Source of the DNA: Euwallacea fornicatus
Taxonomy: Eukaryota > Arthropoda > Insecta > Coleoptera > Curculionidae
DNA length: 64,000 bases
Direction: 5' to 3'
Assembly: GCF_040115645.1 (NCBI RefSeq)
Contig: NC_089557.1
Location: 2,480,001-2,544,000 of the forward strand
A program made the translations under genes and the position numbers. The first letter of the stretch is position 1, and each line of letters opens with the position of its first letter. The notes under the pieces are model-generated. The model was given only the letters and a program-made list of their open reading frames with translations. It made no database searches and had not been told where the DNA came from. Below are positions 14,401 through 26,244 of this stretch, one piece after another.

Positions 14401-17400
14401 GGGTTTAGACAAAAAGGGAAACTTAAGCCGGGAAAGTTGTGGTTTGCTACAAGGGGCGATCACAACAGGGCAAGATAAGAAGCAATTAGAAAAAGGAAAG
14501 ATAAGAGCTCGTAGGATGATGCTTCGTTACTGGAAAATTGTATTTCCTATCTCCTCTACCAGATAAGCAAATTTTATTGAATGGCCGACCTGAAATGGCC
14601 GAACTGGAAATGTATGTGTGGGCTCACAGCGCTTAAAATGCAGTTAGTCATTGGGGTTTTCGAGTGATTCAGGACCCAGAAATATTCCACCACTCTTTTT
14701 AATTTATTTAACTGCCATTCGATTGTTTTTGTTGTTGTTGGTTTTAGCGCAAACGTTAAAAATTCATCCGTTAAACACTTTATTTAAAATAATAATCCGC
14801 GACTAAACCGTTCGAGTAAATTCTATGAGCTCTGGCAATTTTCTACCGTCGCCAACTGATCATCGAGCGACGCTCTCAGAATCTACTGAGACCTAGATTT
14901 CGAGCACCTACGACCGACCCATCTCCGTGAAACTCACTTCATTTGGGACACCCTGTCGCTGGCCCCTGAATTTTATTCAAACTTTGGACCAGCATATTTT
15001 ACAAAAGTATCATGACGTTACAGATAATAAACACTTTAATAACCATTTAATATTCAAGTGCATATTCTAGGCAAGGGCCATTTTGCAGAGGAATGAGATA
15101 AAGTTGGGCGGTTATCTGTTGGAATGTAATGCGATATGTTTCATGCAGGAACGGAGTTTTAGCAGAGCGATGGCTAAAAAGCTCTTCAGTTTCAAGGATG
15201 AAATTACGTGAGGAGAAACTTAAGAAACGAGCACGGGGGCCCGGGCAACCAGTTGGGAATTTCGGTTTCAGTTGCAGCTGAGCGTTGGGACTTTCATGCT
15301 TGGCGGTTTATTTTTCAATGCCGGCAGGAAATTGCCCCTCGTACGACCCTGGTTTTCGTGTTCTTAACGCTTTTAAACCGCAACGCAGCAACAATCTCCG
15401 CCGCTTTATTTTCACAGTTCTGCTCCAGTACAAAACCATAACATGAATAATAAAATACACACTCTCTCGATATTGCTACAACACAGAAACGTGACTGGAA
15501 ATTGAAAAACCCCCATAGTACGCGATGCATAAAACTCTGAGAATGGGAGCTAAATAAACTTGTTAAATCTCGCCGGCTCTGTGCGCTACAGACCGACCGG
15601 GGGGAGGAATTTTCTAATTCCCCTTAAATTTCCCTCGAAACTGAAATTCTAAGAAATAAGCCCGATTGGTCTTGAAATGCAAACGCGAGTCGGGAGCCCT
15701 GGAATCTACCTGCAAAATCGAGGGGGTTTCGTTTGCATATTATGATTTGCAATCTGCAAACGTTTGGATGTTCGGGGCTAATGGTCGGTTTTAAAGTTCG
15801 AAACAAAGGACATTTAGTTTTACCAGATAAAAGGGCTTAGCTTTATGGTCCGCTGTTCTAAAATGCACGGCCGCATCGAGTGCTGGTATGAGAATGTTTA
15901 ACATTTCTAACAGTCACTATGCGTTATTAAATTTTTGAATTATTGCCTATAATAAGCAAACAACGAGTGTTCCAGTTTGTTACCGTGAAAGTTGGACCTT
16001 CATGCATAATCAAACGAGATACGGTGTTCAGCCTGCTTCTGCTGCCGGTGGTATTTGAGGCTCACATTGTTTTTCATTCCGAGTAAAGACCCATATTTCG
16101 GAACGCCTCAAAGCCCTGAGAATTGCTGAGATATAACTTAAAACGTTGCCTGAGGGAAACGGCTGTTTTAGATAACACTTGCTCGATAAAACCGCGATAA
16201 CCAGCAACATTTGAACTTTTCTCTCAACTGTTGTTATCTACTTTGTATTCTCTGGTGGTTATACGTAAATATACACAAAACCGCATAAAAAAAAAAAGAA
16301 AAAAAGAAACGCTGCACAATATTGTCGTCTCTGCCTGGATCTCATGTCGCTGTGTGTACAGGGCCTAATACGCACTTGGAGGTTTGATTGGCACGAACCT
16401 GATGGCCTGTTTTTTTCTACAAATAACAAACTTTCGATCCTTCCCTTCCTATATCTGCATAGTTGGGATTAATTGGATTGCTTTCATATAATTTCAGGCG
16501 ATTTTCCGGTAGGAAGGGCTTCAAAGGGATAAATTATTAATCAAAGTTATCAATGGCGGAAATGCCGAAAGTTTAAAACAATCATTTGGTCCAGATGTAG
16601 GCCAATTAGCTGCGATTGAATTATATGGACCAGATTTAAACCAGAATTTCCTTATTTGCAATAGATTTATATCCGATTATAAAAGTCTGTAATTTTATTT
16701 AAATCTGTAACAAGATCAAATGAGGGAACATTGATTAAGCTGGTAATAGGAAACACTGAAAATACATAATTCGAAAACTTTCTGGAAAACTAAGTTCGGA
16801 CAAGACGCTCCGAGCGCAATCTGAGAGATCATGAATTTTCTTTATTTAACAAGACCGCTTCGGACGAAAATGGATCGGATGTAAAGAGCTCTTTTTCGGG
16901 TTAATTTTAGAAGTTGTTTCCTGCAGCTAATTTTCAATACAAAAAAACACATATTCGACTGATGGGCGATGTCCTCTGCTTAAAATGGCGAAATTTTTCC
17001 CCTTTTGCACTACCTCAAACTTTCCATTAAATGAGCGCCCTTACATAACTCAACACATCAAAAATCTACAGCGATGGTTTATACTCTCTACAATACCTTC
17101 CTAGTAAAATGATCAACTCGTTAATATTTTAACATTTAAGGATAGTAGAACTTTTAGTCACCTTTACGACCGAACACACATGTTGACTTAACAAACATGT
17201 TACGGGTATATTACCGTGTATCTGTATTACATGAAAATCCCCTTAAGCTGTGACAGGCCGGTTTGGATAACATTAGTGATCCATGACAGGGTGGGACTTC
17301 GAACTTCTGGAAAACATTAAAAACCGTTATTTCTTCGCGCATAGCTTATATTTCCAGACAAACGCTTTTACTGCCAGAAACAAGTCTCTATTTGTTTCTA
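8419..17400. other. Long spacer or intron, no gene recognised
   Basis: About 9 kb of AT-rich DNA with scattered short open frames, none with recognisable motifs. The only compositional outlier is the CG-dense patch at 13,780-13,870, listed separately. It may be part of the first intron of frequenin. Confidence 0.45.
13780..13870. promoter_or_regulatory. CG-dense patch with 11-bp inverted repeat
   Basis: In an AT-rich background this short patch is rich in CpG and holds GAAACGTCGCG at 13,789-13,799 and its exact inverse CGCGACGTTTC at 13,836-13,846, with two GGCGCC sites between them. It could be a promoter, an insulator-type binding site or a transposon end. No start site or exon can be proven. 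Confidence 0.3.
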
Positions 17401-17406
17401 TTTATT
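17401..17406 (-). other. Poly(A) signal of the minus-strand micropeptide gene
   Basis: AATAAA on the minus strand overlaps the TAA stop of the 53-codon ORF, which implies a very short 3' UTR. Confidence 0.45.
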
Positions 17407-17566
17407 ATTCATCTTGACACTTGCATTTGAGGGCGTCGCAGATCTCCTCCCAATTTTTTGTCTTCACTGGAGGGAACAGCTCGGCATAAATCTTTTTCCC
17501 GAATTTCCCCACTAGTACCCCACTGGCCAATCCCACGAAGAGAGCTCCATAATTACACCATCTCAT
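17405..17566 (-). CDS. 53-aa single-pass membrane micropeptide, glycine zipper
   Basis: A single-exon ORF from ATG at 17,566 to TAA at 17,405. An in-frame TAG lies two codons upstream of the ATG, so the start is well bounded. Residues 6-30 form a hydrophobic segment, YGALFVGLASGVLVGKFGKK, with a GxxxGxxxGxxG glycine zipper followed by IYAELF. The tail is hydrophilic and ends with a Cys-rich ICDALKCKC stretch. It faces the plus-strand ORF at 17,676, whose N-terminal half has the same pattern (GA..VGL..G..VG..G..IY...F), so the two look like paralogues made by an inverted duplication. The pattern loosely resembles STMP1-type mitochondrial micropeptides (GxVVGxY), which is an unproven guess. The matched partner and the downstream AATAAA argue that it is real. 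Confidence 0.6.
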   Translation of the reverse strand: MRWCNYGALFVGLASGVLVGKFGKKIYAELFPPVKTKNWEEICDALKCKCQDE

Positions 17567-17675
17567 TTTCCACTACAAATTTCGATTCTTCGAAAGCAAC
17601 AATTTTTTGGCAACTAAAATGACTTCTAACCTCTTGCTTTGACAAATTCGTCATTGAACCAACTTCCTGTACGCA
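17567..17675. promoter_or_regulatory. 109-bp divergent intergenic region
   Basis: This separates the ATG codons of two head-to-head micropeptide ORFs and, if neither has a 5' UTR intron, must contain both promoters. No clear TATA box was seen. A TTCGATTCTTCGAA near-palindrome lies close to the minus-strand start. Confidence 0.35.
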
Positions 17676-17894
17676 ATGGTAAAATTCCTGTTTGATTTCG
17701 GTGCCTTTGTAGTGGGACTTTGTGCCGGAAGTGTTGTGGGCATATATGGTCAAGACATTTATTACAAGATCTTTAAGAAAAAACAACGTCTCTCGAATCA
17801 TTTGGAAAATTACGAGATCCTGTCTCAAGACGAGGACGATGATTGCGTCAGTAATTATGAAGAGGGAAGATGCGGCGACTACAAATTTCAATAG
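17676..17894 (+). CDS. 72-aa single-pass membrane micropeptide, glycine zipper
   Basis: A single-exon ORF starting MVKFLFDFG. Residues 9-27 are hydrophobic and contain GLCAGSVVGIYG, a GxxxGxxxGxxG zipper, followed by QDIYYKIFKKK. A basic stretch after the membrane segment suggests that end faces the cytosol or matrix. The C-terminal half is acidic (SQDEDDD, YEEGR). About 12 of 26 aligned positions across the membrane segment match the divergent 53-aa ORF at 17,405-17,566. AATAAA at 18,013-18,018 supports a short transcript. The GSVVGIY stretch recalls human STMP1 (GNVVGMY), a mitochondrial inner-membrane micropeptide, but homology is not established. Antisense and overlapping open frames here look like shadows. 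Confidence 0.6.
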   Translation: MVKFLFDFGAFVVGLCAGSVVGIYGQDIYYKIFKKKQRLSNHLENYEILSQDEDDDCVSNYEEGRCGDYKFQ

Positions 17895-18012
17895 TATTAT
17901 GCTTCGCTTAGACTCGTGGGTCGTTAAACTTAAAGTTCGCCATTTTGTCAAGAAATTATGTCGAAACTATCACTTGCTATAACAGTTTTGATATAGTTTA
18001 ATACTTTTTGTG

Positions 18013-18018
18013 AATAAA
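18013..18018 (+). other. Poly(A) signal of the plus-strand micropeptide gene
   Basis: AATAAA lies about 120 bases after the TAG stop of the 72-aa ORF. Confidence 0.45.
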
Positions 18019-19592
18019 CGAAATAGTAGTGAACAAATAATTGTGAAACTTCCTAAAGTTTTTGACCCCTCATTCGCGTTTAAGTCCTACTTCGGATGAT
18101 TCTGAAAAATTAACCCGTAAATATCAGACCTGCTAGAAAAATCTTCATCGTTTTTAACTCTAGTGAACCCGTTAACCGAGTTAATTCTAGGTAATTACAT
18201 ACAATTTTCTGAAGCCTTGCACGTGCAGCTGCCTCGAGTTTTAACTCCCTTTCGCAACCCCCGTGAGATAACCCTGATTTCTGAAAAATTTACTTTGGCC
18301 CCCGATTTACTAAAAGAATCGCAGTGGTTTTCAACTGCTGTAAATTCAGTGACCTATAAATTTGCTGGAATATTTTCGAGCTGTTGACCTTTTGTTACAG
18401 CCCGCTTGGGACGACCCTGAGATATGGTTTTTAGGTAATTTGGTACGTCAGGGATTTTGAGAATTTTTTTTTATTTGTCTAAGGAATTTTCGGCGCAGTA
18501 TTTCTCATAGGTCTTTTTAAATATTTTTCCGCCTCGATTGAAGACCATAATCCGTGAATCTGCTGGGTTGTAGCATTGTAAAACAATGCAGCAATGTCGA
18601 GAGCCACTAACAAAGTTTGCCTTTTCTCCTCTGTCTTTACCCACTTAACCTGAGTGTTAATCTCTCATGTGCCTATTTAATATGCGGCAACTAAATAACT
18701 TCCTCAAAGCGAGAAATTGCAGGTAAATTATTCAACTGAAGAAGTAATTAAGACGGCACCATTTAAATGGGCCTATTCCCACATCCCCTACTCCGGCGTT
18801 TATATGGCAAATTTCCAAAACATGTTTGCAAATAGGATTTTGTTACTTAAATCGCACTTTCCAACTTTGGCAAATTTGGAACTAATTATGGACCCCTTGG
18901 AACTGAATTTTGAACAATGAACGAGAGTCTGTGATAAACATTATTGTCGACTCTGGCCCTCGCAAAGTCCTTGCGAATCTAACGATTTTCCCAATTTTCC
19001 TCCAAGGTGGAAGATTTATTGCCGGTTTTTGCATGAATGGACCGCGATTTGATGTACAGGTGGGGGAACTAATGAATTTGTTATTATAGGGTCGAGCCTT
19101 TTGCCAGGGGCGTGAACATAATGGGATAATTATCTCCAGCCTTTATTCAACGTTAGCACGAAACACTATAATTCTCATTAACTTTCTCTTTGAACGTTAA
19201 CTTTCTTTGCTAATTAGAATGTGATTTAAGCACTTTTCCGCAAGTGTTGCTCGAATTAATAGGAGACTATGAGCGAGTTGATTGTGTATGCTCTCGCGAC
19301 TTTCCTACATTGCATACCCCTCGCGGACACCCTGTACCATGCCATAAATTCCTATTATTCTATACCTTTTGCTGCTCGTGTCAATATTTTACCGGAACCT
19401 GACCGCATTCACACCACAGAGCAATCTTCAAAAATTGAGACTAATGGAAAGGGACCTTTATTCCAGTTGGTCGAACGGACTGCCGACGACGTTTTTGAAC
19501 GAGAAATAAATGAAAAAGGCACCCTTAGCTCAGGATAAATGTAGATAGGGAGAGATTTTTTGCCTCTCCTTCACGCTGTTGCACCAAAATAT
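18019..19592. other. Spacer or intron, no gene recognised
   Basis: AT-rich DNA with three short open frames (60-90 codons) that carry no recognised motif. Confidence 0.45.
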
Positions 19593-20121
19593 ACAGGGCG
19601 TCCTATTTTTGTTCTAATTGGGGGGTTTCAGATATTTTCCGAGGAGATGCAGAAGAACCGTGGTCGGGACCTTTGGCCCGATTTTTGCGCCCATTTCAGC
19701 GATACAAACAGCATTTTAACATCTCGCTTCGTTTGAGAGATACAGAGTGTTTTTCGTTTTTATTGTTTTCTTTAAAACTCCATGAACTGTTCGCTTGCGA
19801 ATATTTTTAATTTTTGGCCAGCACGCCTACTGAGCATTTTCCTATGTGCAATCCAGTGGCGTACTCGATTTGTTTCTAGCTTAATTCGTTTTCGAGTTAC
19901 AGACCGCAGTTGCTCTTTTATAATGGAAACCATAGTTGGCCGCGGTTCCATTAACTCGAAATTTTTTTAACTCTCTAAAAACACACAGTTTCATATGTTC
20001 ATCTCGGTAAATAAGAAATTTTGCCTGAAAAATCGGACCAAGGGTCCTGATCACGGTTTTTCGCGATCAACCCGAGGAATACCTGAAAGCCCCTAAATAC
20101 ATCGAAAATAAAATACCCTGT
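19593..20121. mobile_element. Foldback element with about 110-bp inverted arms, ACAGGG ends
   Basis: The left arm from 19,593 (ACAGGGCGTCCTATTTTTG) matches the complement of the right arm ending near 20,121 (ACAGGGTATTTTATTTTCG when inverted). Pairing continues through GGGGYTTCAGRTATT, AACCGTGRTCRGGAC and TTGGYCCGATTTTT, covering over 100 bases of each arm with mismatches. The middle is unique and non-coding. It is the same general type of element as those at 4,602 and 7,852. Confidence 0.75.
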
Positions 20122-23100
20122 GCAGTAACTTTTTAACTGACGTGGGAGAAGGAATTTAATGCCCGATCAGAGGTCTGGGGAGAATAATTACACCACGTAC
20201 TCTACCCAAGTTACGAACAGTATTTAAGGAGATGTACCCGGTGATTAAATCGATCGGTAAGACGATGGAAAGAATGTCCAACAATTTAACTTGAGGTTTA
20301 TTAAAAAAAACTTTAAAGCTCATAAGACAAACGCTTAACCTGCTGCAGTGAAAGGGATCAATAGTAGATATTGCATGTTTTGAAGAGATTTATTGTAAAA
20401 TGAGTAATGATTTTGCATGATGAATACTTACATTTAGCCTTGATTTAACAAGATTTGTGGGGCCTTGTGCTAGAAATTCCGGATGTTGGCTTCACTTCAT
20501 ACCAAACTTAGCTCAAAGGGTCGCTTTATACCATCATCTAAATCCAGCGCTTAAACTCACCAGCAACAAGCGTTTCTGTCCAAAAATTGAAGCAATGAAA
20601 TTTACTATTCCGAAAACAAAGCAGTATCATAAAACGAAACAAGCTCCACAAGATATAGGGCTACGAGGCCCTTTGAAAGGGTTTCCCAAGTATTTTCTTT
20701 TGTTTAGTTTAAAAGCGAAATGGGGTTTAAAGTTGAGCCCGTCCTCTCCAACTCGTTCCAAAGGTTTTAAACTTTCACGTACTTTAAAGGGACATATGCC
20801 AAGGTATTTTTAGGAGTAACGTCCTTGCAGGTGTCCGACTCGTTAATGGTTCCCAACACGGAATGTTCGATCATACTTTTCACCTTCGGTTGTCCCTTAT
20901 AACTTCAATTTCTTTGTTTGGCTGGAAAAGTGCTCAAAAAGCGTTTTGTTATGAGACCGTGACGTTTGCACGTGAAATCCTTATTAAAAATTTAGATGCC
21001 ATATCCTGAAACTTTACCACGAGAGCTATAATAAAGTTTTACTGCCTAAGAGCGACGTCCCATAAGTAACTGGTGTAATTCAGTATTCCAGAAAATTCGA
21101 TGCATATTACATGTAGTGTACCACTTAGTTTTTAGGGACGATCTAAAAAATGATTGAAAACGGCACGGAATTTGGGCCGGTACGGTTCTGGTCTTAAATA
21201 AGCAAAACATTAAATTTTTTTAAGTTAATAAGGAGGGTCCTAAGGGAGGGTAGACCATGACGTAAAGCCAATTTATGTGGTTCCTGAACAATTTGCCAAA
21301 TTTATTTTTCTCATTTAATTTGTTCGTTGTTGTTTTTGATGCGGCAATTTTAAGAAATTACTTTGTCCCTTTCCACCTTTTTCTCAATTCGTAAATGCGT
21401 CCAGTGCCCCTCGGCTCTTATTGCAGCAATGAGATAATTTTGCAAGTTTAATAAATTATAGAGAAACTTTATTGCATTCGGTATCTCCAGTTTCACTTTT
21501 TTATCAGTGGCTTGAAAACTAAGCATCACACGTCCTTGTCGTCTTCGCCTTAAAATGCTCGTTTTTCGCATCTCAGAAACGGAGCTCTATTAACAATATC
21601 ATTATGACAAACTTAATATACGTAGACTCGGTTATATTCAGAACTAAAATTCCAATGAGCAAAAAGCTGTCGTGTAAGTTTCCTGTGCAGGTTCTTCGAA
21701 CTACATAAGATTTTTATAGCACCGAGCGTATACTTGTCACGGAAAGTTCAGTCAGCCGCGGCACTTTAATCTAGTCAGATCAAAAAAACGCCGATAAAAA
21801 CTGGCTGCTTTCGCTGCTTCAATCAGTTGCGCAGACGAGTTTCAACGACATTCTCGAATGCGTAGCCAATGTATGAATTTTCTAGGACAAATTTAATGTT
21901 TGATACATATAATTCTATGCGCGTTCCATGATTTTTTAAGTGTTTTTATAGCATTTTATAAATTTTATTAGCAACCCAAAACATGTTTTTAGAAAATTTT
22001 CACCCGCAATCTTTCGAAATATTGATCAAACAGTTTAGGGAAACTGTTCCTCGAAATGGCTATGCTAAGGGGCTTCCGAAAACTTAAATCCGACCTTGCA
22101 TGAATTCAAATGAAGTTTTTTTTGGACCGGCAAATCCAAAACCAATGTTTATATGTTTATATGTATCGGTTGCGAGTTGCAAACATGAAACTCCATAAAA
22201 CTTTATATGCAAGTTGAAGGTGAAACTTGATATTGCGCGCTGAAATTCCCGTCTACTCCTGCAATGCAGAAACGTGTCCGAAATAAAAAATTTGTAAACT
22301 TAAAAGTGTATCAGTCATAAAACTTTAGGATTTTGGTGATGAGGGAGGTAATAAACTTGATGGACTTCGCCTCTGTTGAACCGACTTTGGAGTGGAGATT
22401 TGCAATTTTTTAATTCGAACGAGATGAAAAAGGAGCTTTTCAAAGTTTAACAGAAAACTCTTTTATCCCTGGAGATATTTTTGGAGGAACAGGCACTAAG
22501 ACTCGTCAGCAAGTTCTCATTAGACCTTCCTATCTCCGCGTAATGAAAGAAAAATAACGGAATGTGTCGAAGGTGTTTGGGAACCATAAATGGGAAGGGT
22601 CGCGTGATAAAATCCTCATATCGGGACAAATATTTCGTACGAGACACTTAACATATTCGTTTTGGAGAGCTGTCCTCGAAACTAGGACGCAAATTGCATT
22701 TCCAAACTGAAATGAAATAGTCCTGGTTTATATCTGGGATTTCCCCAGATGTTTTACGTCTTTTACTCCTTCGGCAAAATAGAAGGAAATTTTGCTATCT
22801 TACCTTGGAAAAGTTATTGGAAGATATTTATTTTGATTAAGACCGTGGAGCAAGACGTTCAAACTTTATATTTGGAATTTTTAGCGTTTAGTAGGTGCAA
22901 CAACTATGAAAAATGCAGAATCTTTCATGTCGATTACATTCAATCTTCCTGAATCAACGTCTCGGCAACTTCACCTGAGGGATCTTTTTCGTGGAAACCA
23001 TGTCTTCGCTGTTCCGTGGGTGTTTAGGCTTGGGGCGGCCCCGTCTCCACTGCGGCCTAAACAACGCCGCTGCCTTCATGACCGCGAAAATGCCGGAAAT

Positions 23101-23892
23101 TATTTCTTTTGAATTAAAGTAATTACGTAATGCCGAACTTATATAAAACTCATTAAGGCTTTTATTCCCTGCTTATAATAGCTAATTGGGTTTCCTCTAG
23201 AAATTGCTCTTCTAATACAAGTTCGGCAGTTAGAATGCTTAATAGAGACCCACATTAAGCTACTACTGGCTCGGCTTTGAATATTAAACTAACTTTAGAT
23301 TAATTCCTATATAAGTAAAAGCAATTTGCCCAAGTTACTCCGAACTAAAAACCTTTCGACAAGGCACATCTGGAATGTTTTATATTACAGAAAAGTTTGC
23401 CCTGAATGCAAATAAATTTGGTCCTTCAAGTTTGTCCTGAAAGTTCGCTTAAGTTGGCCCTTCAGCCTGTTTCGCGCACCGGATATTACGTAATAATTTC
23501 GGACTTTTGCGAAAAAGTGAAGCTGCAGCTTTAATTCAATTTAATGCGAAAATCACCTCTGCAGCTACCTATTGTCTCGACTCCCACCGAGGATAATTGA
23601 ATTGGATGATAGATCAAAATTTATCATAATTCCCCCTTAATTACCTTTCCATCCTCCCTAAATCTCACCGAATAATGGCATGGGACCTGGAGTAATTATT
23701 CCATTAAGATGGCTATCTCCGTTTCTTGGATGCGTTTAATCAGCAAAACCTCTTGGATTAACCGTATTATTATTATTATCACCTTTAGAAATGCGTGATA
23801 GATGTGGTCCGTGATGGAAGAAAAATGCTACTCCTTAGATGAGAAATTTAAGTCGGAATCGTCTTTTCCGGCGTTGACCTTTAAAAACAGAC
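20122..23892. other. Spacer or intron, no gene recognised
   Basis: No coding segment, RNA gene or repeat could be supported. The 118-codon open frame near 20,457 has biased, repetitive composition but no motif. Confidence 0.45.
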
Positions 23893-25942
23893 ACAGGGTG
23901 AGTTGTTTTTAGCTATAAATGCGAATATCTTGAAAATTGTATCAGCAATTGAAAAGTCCAAAAACACGTCTACCATAATATAAGAGGGGAAGGTGATTGG
24001 GAATCTGAGCAACTCACTATCCTTTACTAAATACACCCCCCCCCCTCAAGTAATTTTTTTTTAATACCGCGGGTATGGTTGCGACATGTGGCCGGAAGGC
24101 ATTTTCAATAACCTTTTCAATGGTACCAAAGTTTGTTAAATTCCGTCCTCAATTGTGTCCCATAATGTCCAAAATGCGAGGTCAATGAGTGGGACCCCTA
24201 ACCGTAAGATTAACTGGCTTTCGATCAGGAATAAGTAACGGAGGTGATAATTAATTCAAAGATTTATGGTGATTAAATTAAAATGTAAAATTTGCCGATC
24301 AATATTAATAATTATATCTAACGGGTGTTCGTTGTTTTGCGTGCCAGCGCACAAACGAGATTCACGTTCCCGATTCTCGTTGTTATCAAAGAATTAGACG
24401 AACAATGTTAGATGAAAAAAAATGAGGCATTTTTCTTTTATCGGTGTTTATGAATGTTTTTCTATCCAGTGAATCGTCGAATCATGTTTATTATCTGCGT
24501 TTCACTTCGTGTTTCATCTCGCAAATTCTCAATCGAAATATGGTTTATTCAATTGCGGAACGGATTGAAGTCGTTTTTATTTATGAGGCTGAGCAGCGTT
24601 CTTTCGCAGAAACCACAGAAATATTTCGCCAGCGACATCCTTAAACGAACATTAATCCTTCTCACGTTACGAAGTTAATACAGAAATTTGAAGAGATCGG
24701 TTCTGTGGCCAATAAAAAAAATGAATCAATCTGGGACATTACACGAACTTACTCACACCGGAGTTCTCGGACAACTCGCCCGGAACGCATCATTCGTTAA
24801 TCGTCTATTTTAGTCAACAGCGTCGGTGCTAAAAGTTCTAAAATTGCACTAATCTCATCCATACAAAATTCAATTTAATCAGGAGTTGAATGAAGACTAT
24901 CCGGAACGACGATTTGGATATTGCGAGATTTTGATTACCAACCGGCCCCGACTACTGCTAAACGTTTGCTTCAGTAATTGGTCCACATTTTCTGGAATAT
25001 AGAGTGATTCGAACCCTCACGTTATGAGAAAACTCGACGACCACAAAAACTGAATGTTCGGGCCGGGGTCCTTGGAGATGCTATCGTAGGACCTTTGTTT
25101 ATCGATGGTAATTTGAATGGTAAAATCTCCCGTGACCTTTTAGAAAATGCTATTGACCCATTGGTGATCCATGAGTTAGAGAATCGGCAAGACGAAAATG
25201 ACGAATTACGACTGGAAGAAAATTTGCTAAGATGGGGCACCGTCGCATTTTACCCCTTATAGAGTGATTTGACAACAATTATCCCGCAAGATGGATTGGG
25301 AGGAGAGGAGCGATAGAGTAGCCCCCTAGTTCTCCCGATCTAAAGTCCTTGGATTTTTTTTGCGAAGGTACTGGAAAACCGTTGTGTCTAAAACCAGGAA
25401 CAACTGAAGAATTAAAAGGGCGACTTATTACTGAGTGTCGTGCAATTCCTAAGGAAGCTTTCGTCAATGTGCGTCAAGAATGTGAATATGTTTTATTCGC
25501 TCGCATGAACACTTATTATCAAAAATTACTAATATTGAACGCCAAATCTTACACTTTGATTTAATTAAAATAAGATTTTTAATTAATTATCAGTTCTATT
25601 ATCCACTCATGATTTAAAAAATCCATTTACTTCTACGCCTAAGCGCCTCACTCGTCGATTTTGCATATTAAGCTCTATCGGGTACATTTGATGGCGGAAT
25701 TTCAGAAAATTTGGTACTATTTAAAAGCTTTTTGAAAATACTTTCCGATGATATGTCGCAGCTATGCCCGTGCTATTTAAAAAATTAATAACTTGGGATG
25801 CATTTGGCAGATGGTAATGAGTTCATCAAACCCTCAACCATCTTCCCCCATCATATTATGGAACTCGTCGTTTTGGATTTTTCCATTGTCGGCATAATCC
25901 TCAAGATATTAGCATTCATATTTTAAAAAAAACCCACCCTGT
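23893..25942 (+). mobile_element. Dead 2-kb DNA transposon with about 145-bp terminal inverted repeats
   Basis: The left end from 23,893 (ACAGGGTGAGTTGTTTTTAG) matches the complement of the right end at 25,942 (ACAGGGTGGGTTTTTTTTAA). The match runs about 145 bases through AATATCTTGA, GAAAARTCCAAAA and CCATAATATRA. Between the ends lies a transposase relic at 24,541-25,565. The repeats are clearly diverged, so the insertion is old. The ends share ACAGGG with the foldback elements elsewhere in the window. No target duplication could be read with confidence. Confidence 0.75.
24541..25565 (+). pseudogene. Broken Tc1/mariner-superfamily (Tc3-like) transposase
   Basis: Pieces appear in order in shifting frames: an N-terminal helix-turn-helix start (MVYSIAERIEVVFIYEAEQR), a linker (QELNEDYPERRFGYCE, near 24,880), a core block (QKLNVRAGVLGDAIVGPLFI then DGNLN, near 25,040-25,115), and a C-terminal stretch (IPKEAFVNVRQECEYVLFAR, about 25,447-25,506). 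Stops and at least three frame changes interrupt it. It resembles the family commonly annotated in insect genomes as Tc3-like transposable elements. It sits inside the inverted repeats at 23,893-25,942, which makes it their likely original transposase. Confidence 0.75.
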
Positions 25943-26244
25943 ATAAAGTAACTTTCTCGAAACATGTCTGTTGATGAATGGTGTGTAAAGGCTTGACTGA
26001 CCACGAACGATTTCTCATCCGGCAAATGGAAGTCCTTTTAGGGATTCCTGAGCTTTTCAATGTTCTGGTGAACTTTCCACAGCTTTTTTGCCCTCCGGAT
26101 TTATGGCTGGCCATCTTGTCACACAAAGTTAATAATTTATCTCAGTAACATAAATTGTGATAAAACGATCAATTTGCGGACATTTTTAGACGTTCACACG
26201 TATTTATTTGCACCTACTAATGTTACCTTTTTCTTGTTTTTCAG

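Noticed and set aside
17553..17951. 132-codon minus-strand ORF over the micropeptide locus
   Set aside because: It is antisense to the 72-aa ORF and out of frame with the 53-aa ORF. It has no motif, while the other two ORFs show mutual similarity.
24039..24060. Poly-C run followed by poly-T
   Set aside because: Simple sequence within a decayed transposon terminal repeat; nothing functional is implied.
25010..25025. GATTCGAACCC resembling a tRNA T-loop on the minus strand
   Set aside because: It lies in the transposase relic (SDSNP reading) and the flanking bases do not form a T-stem or acceptor stem.
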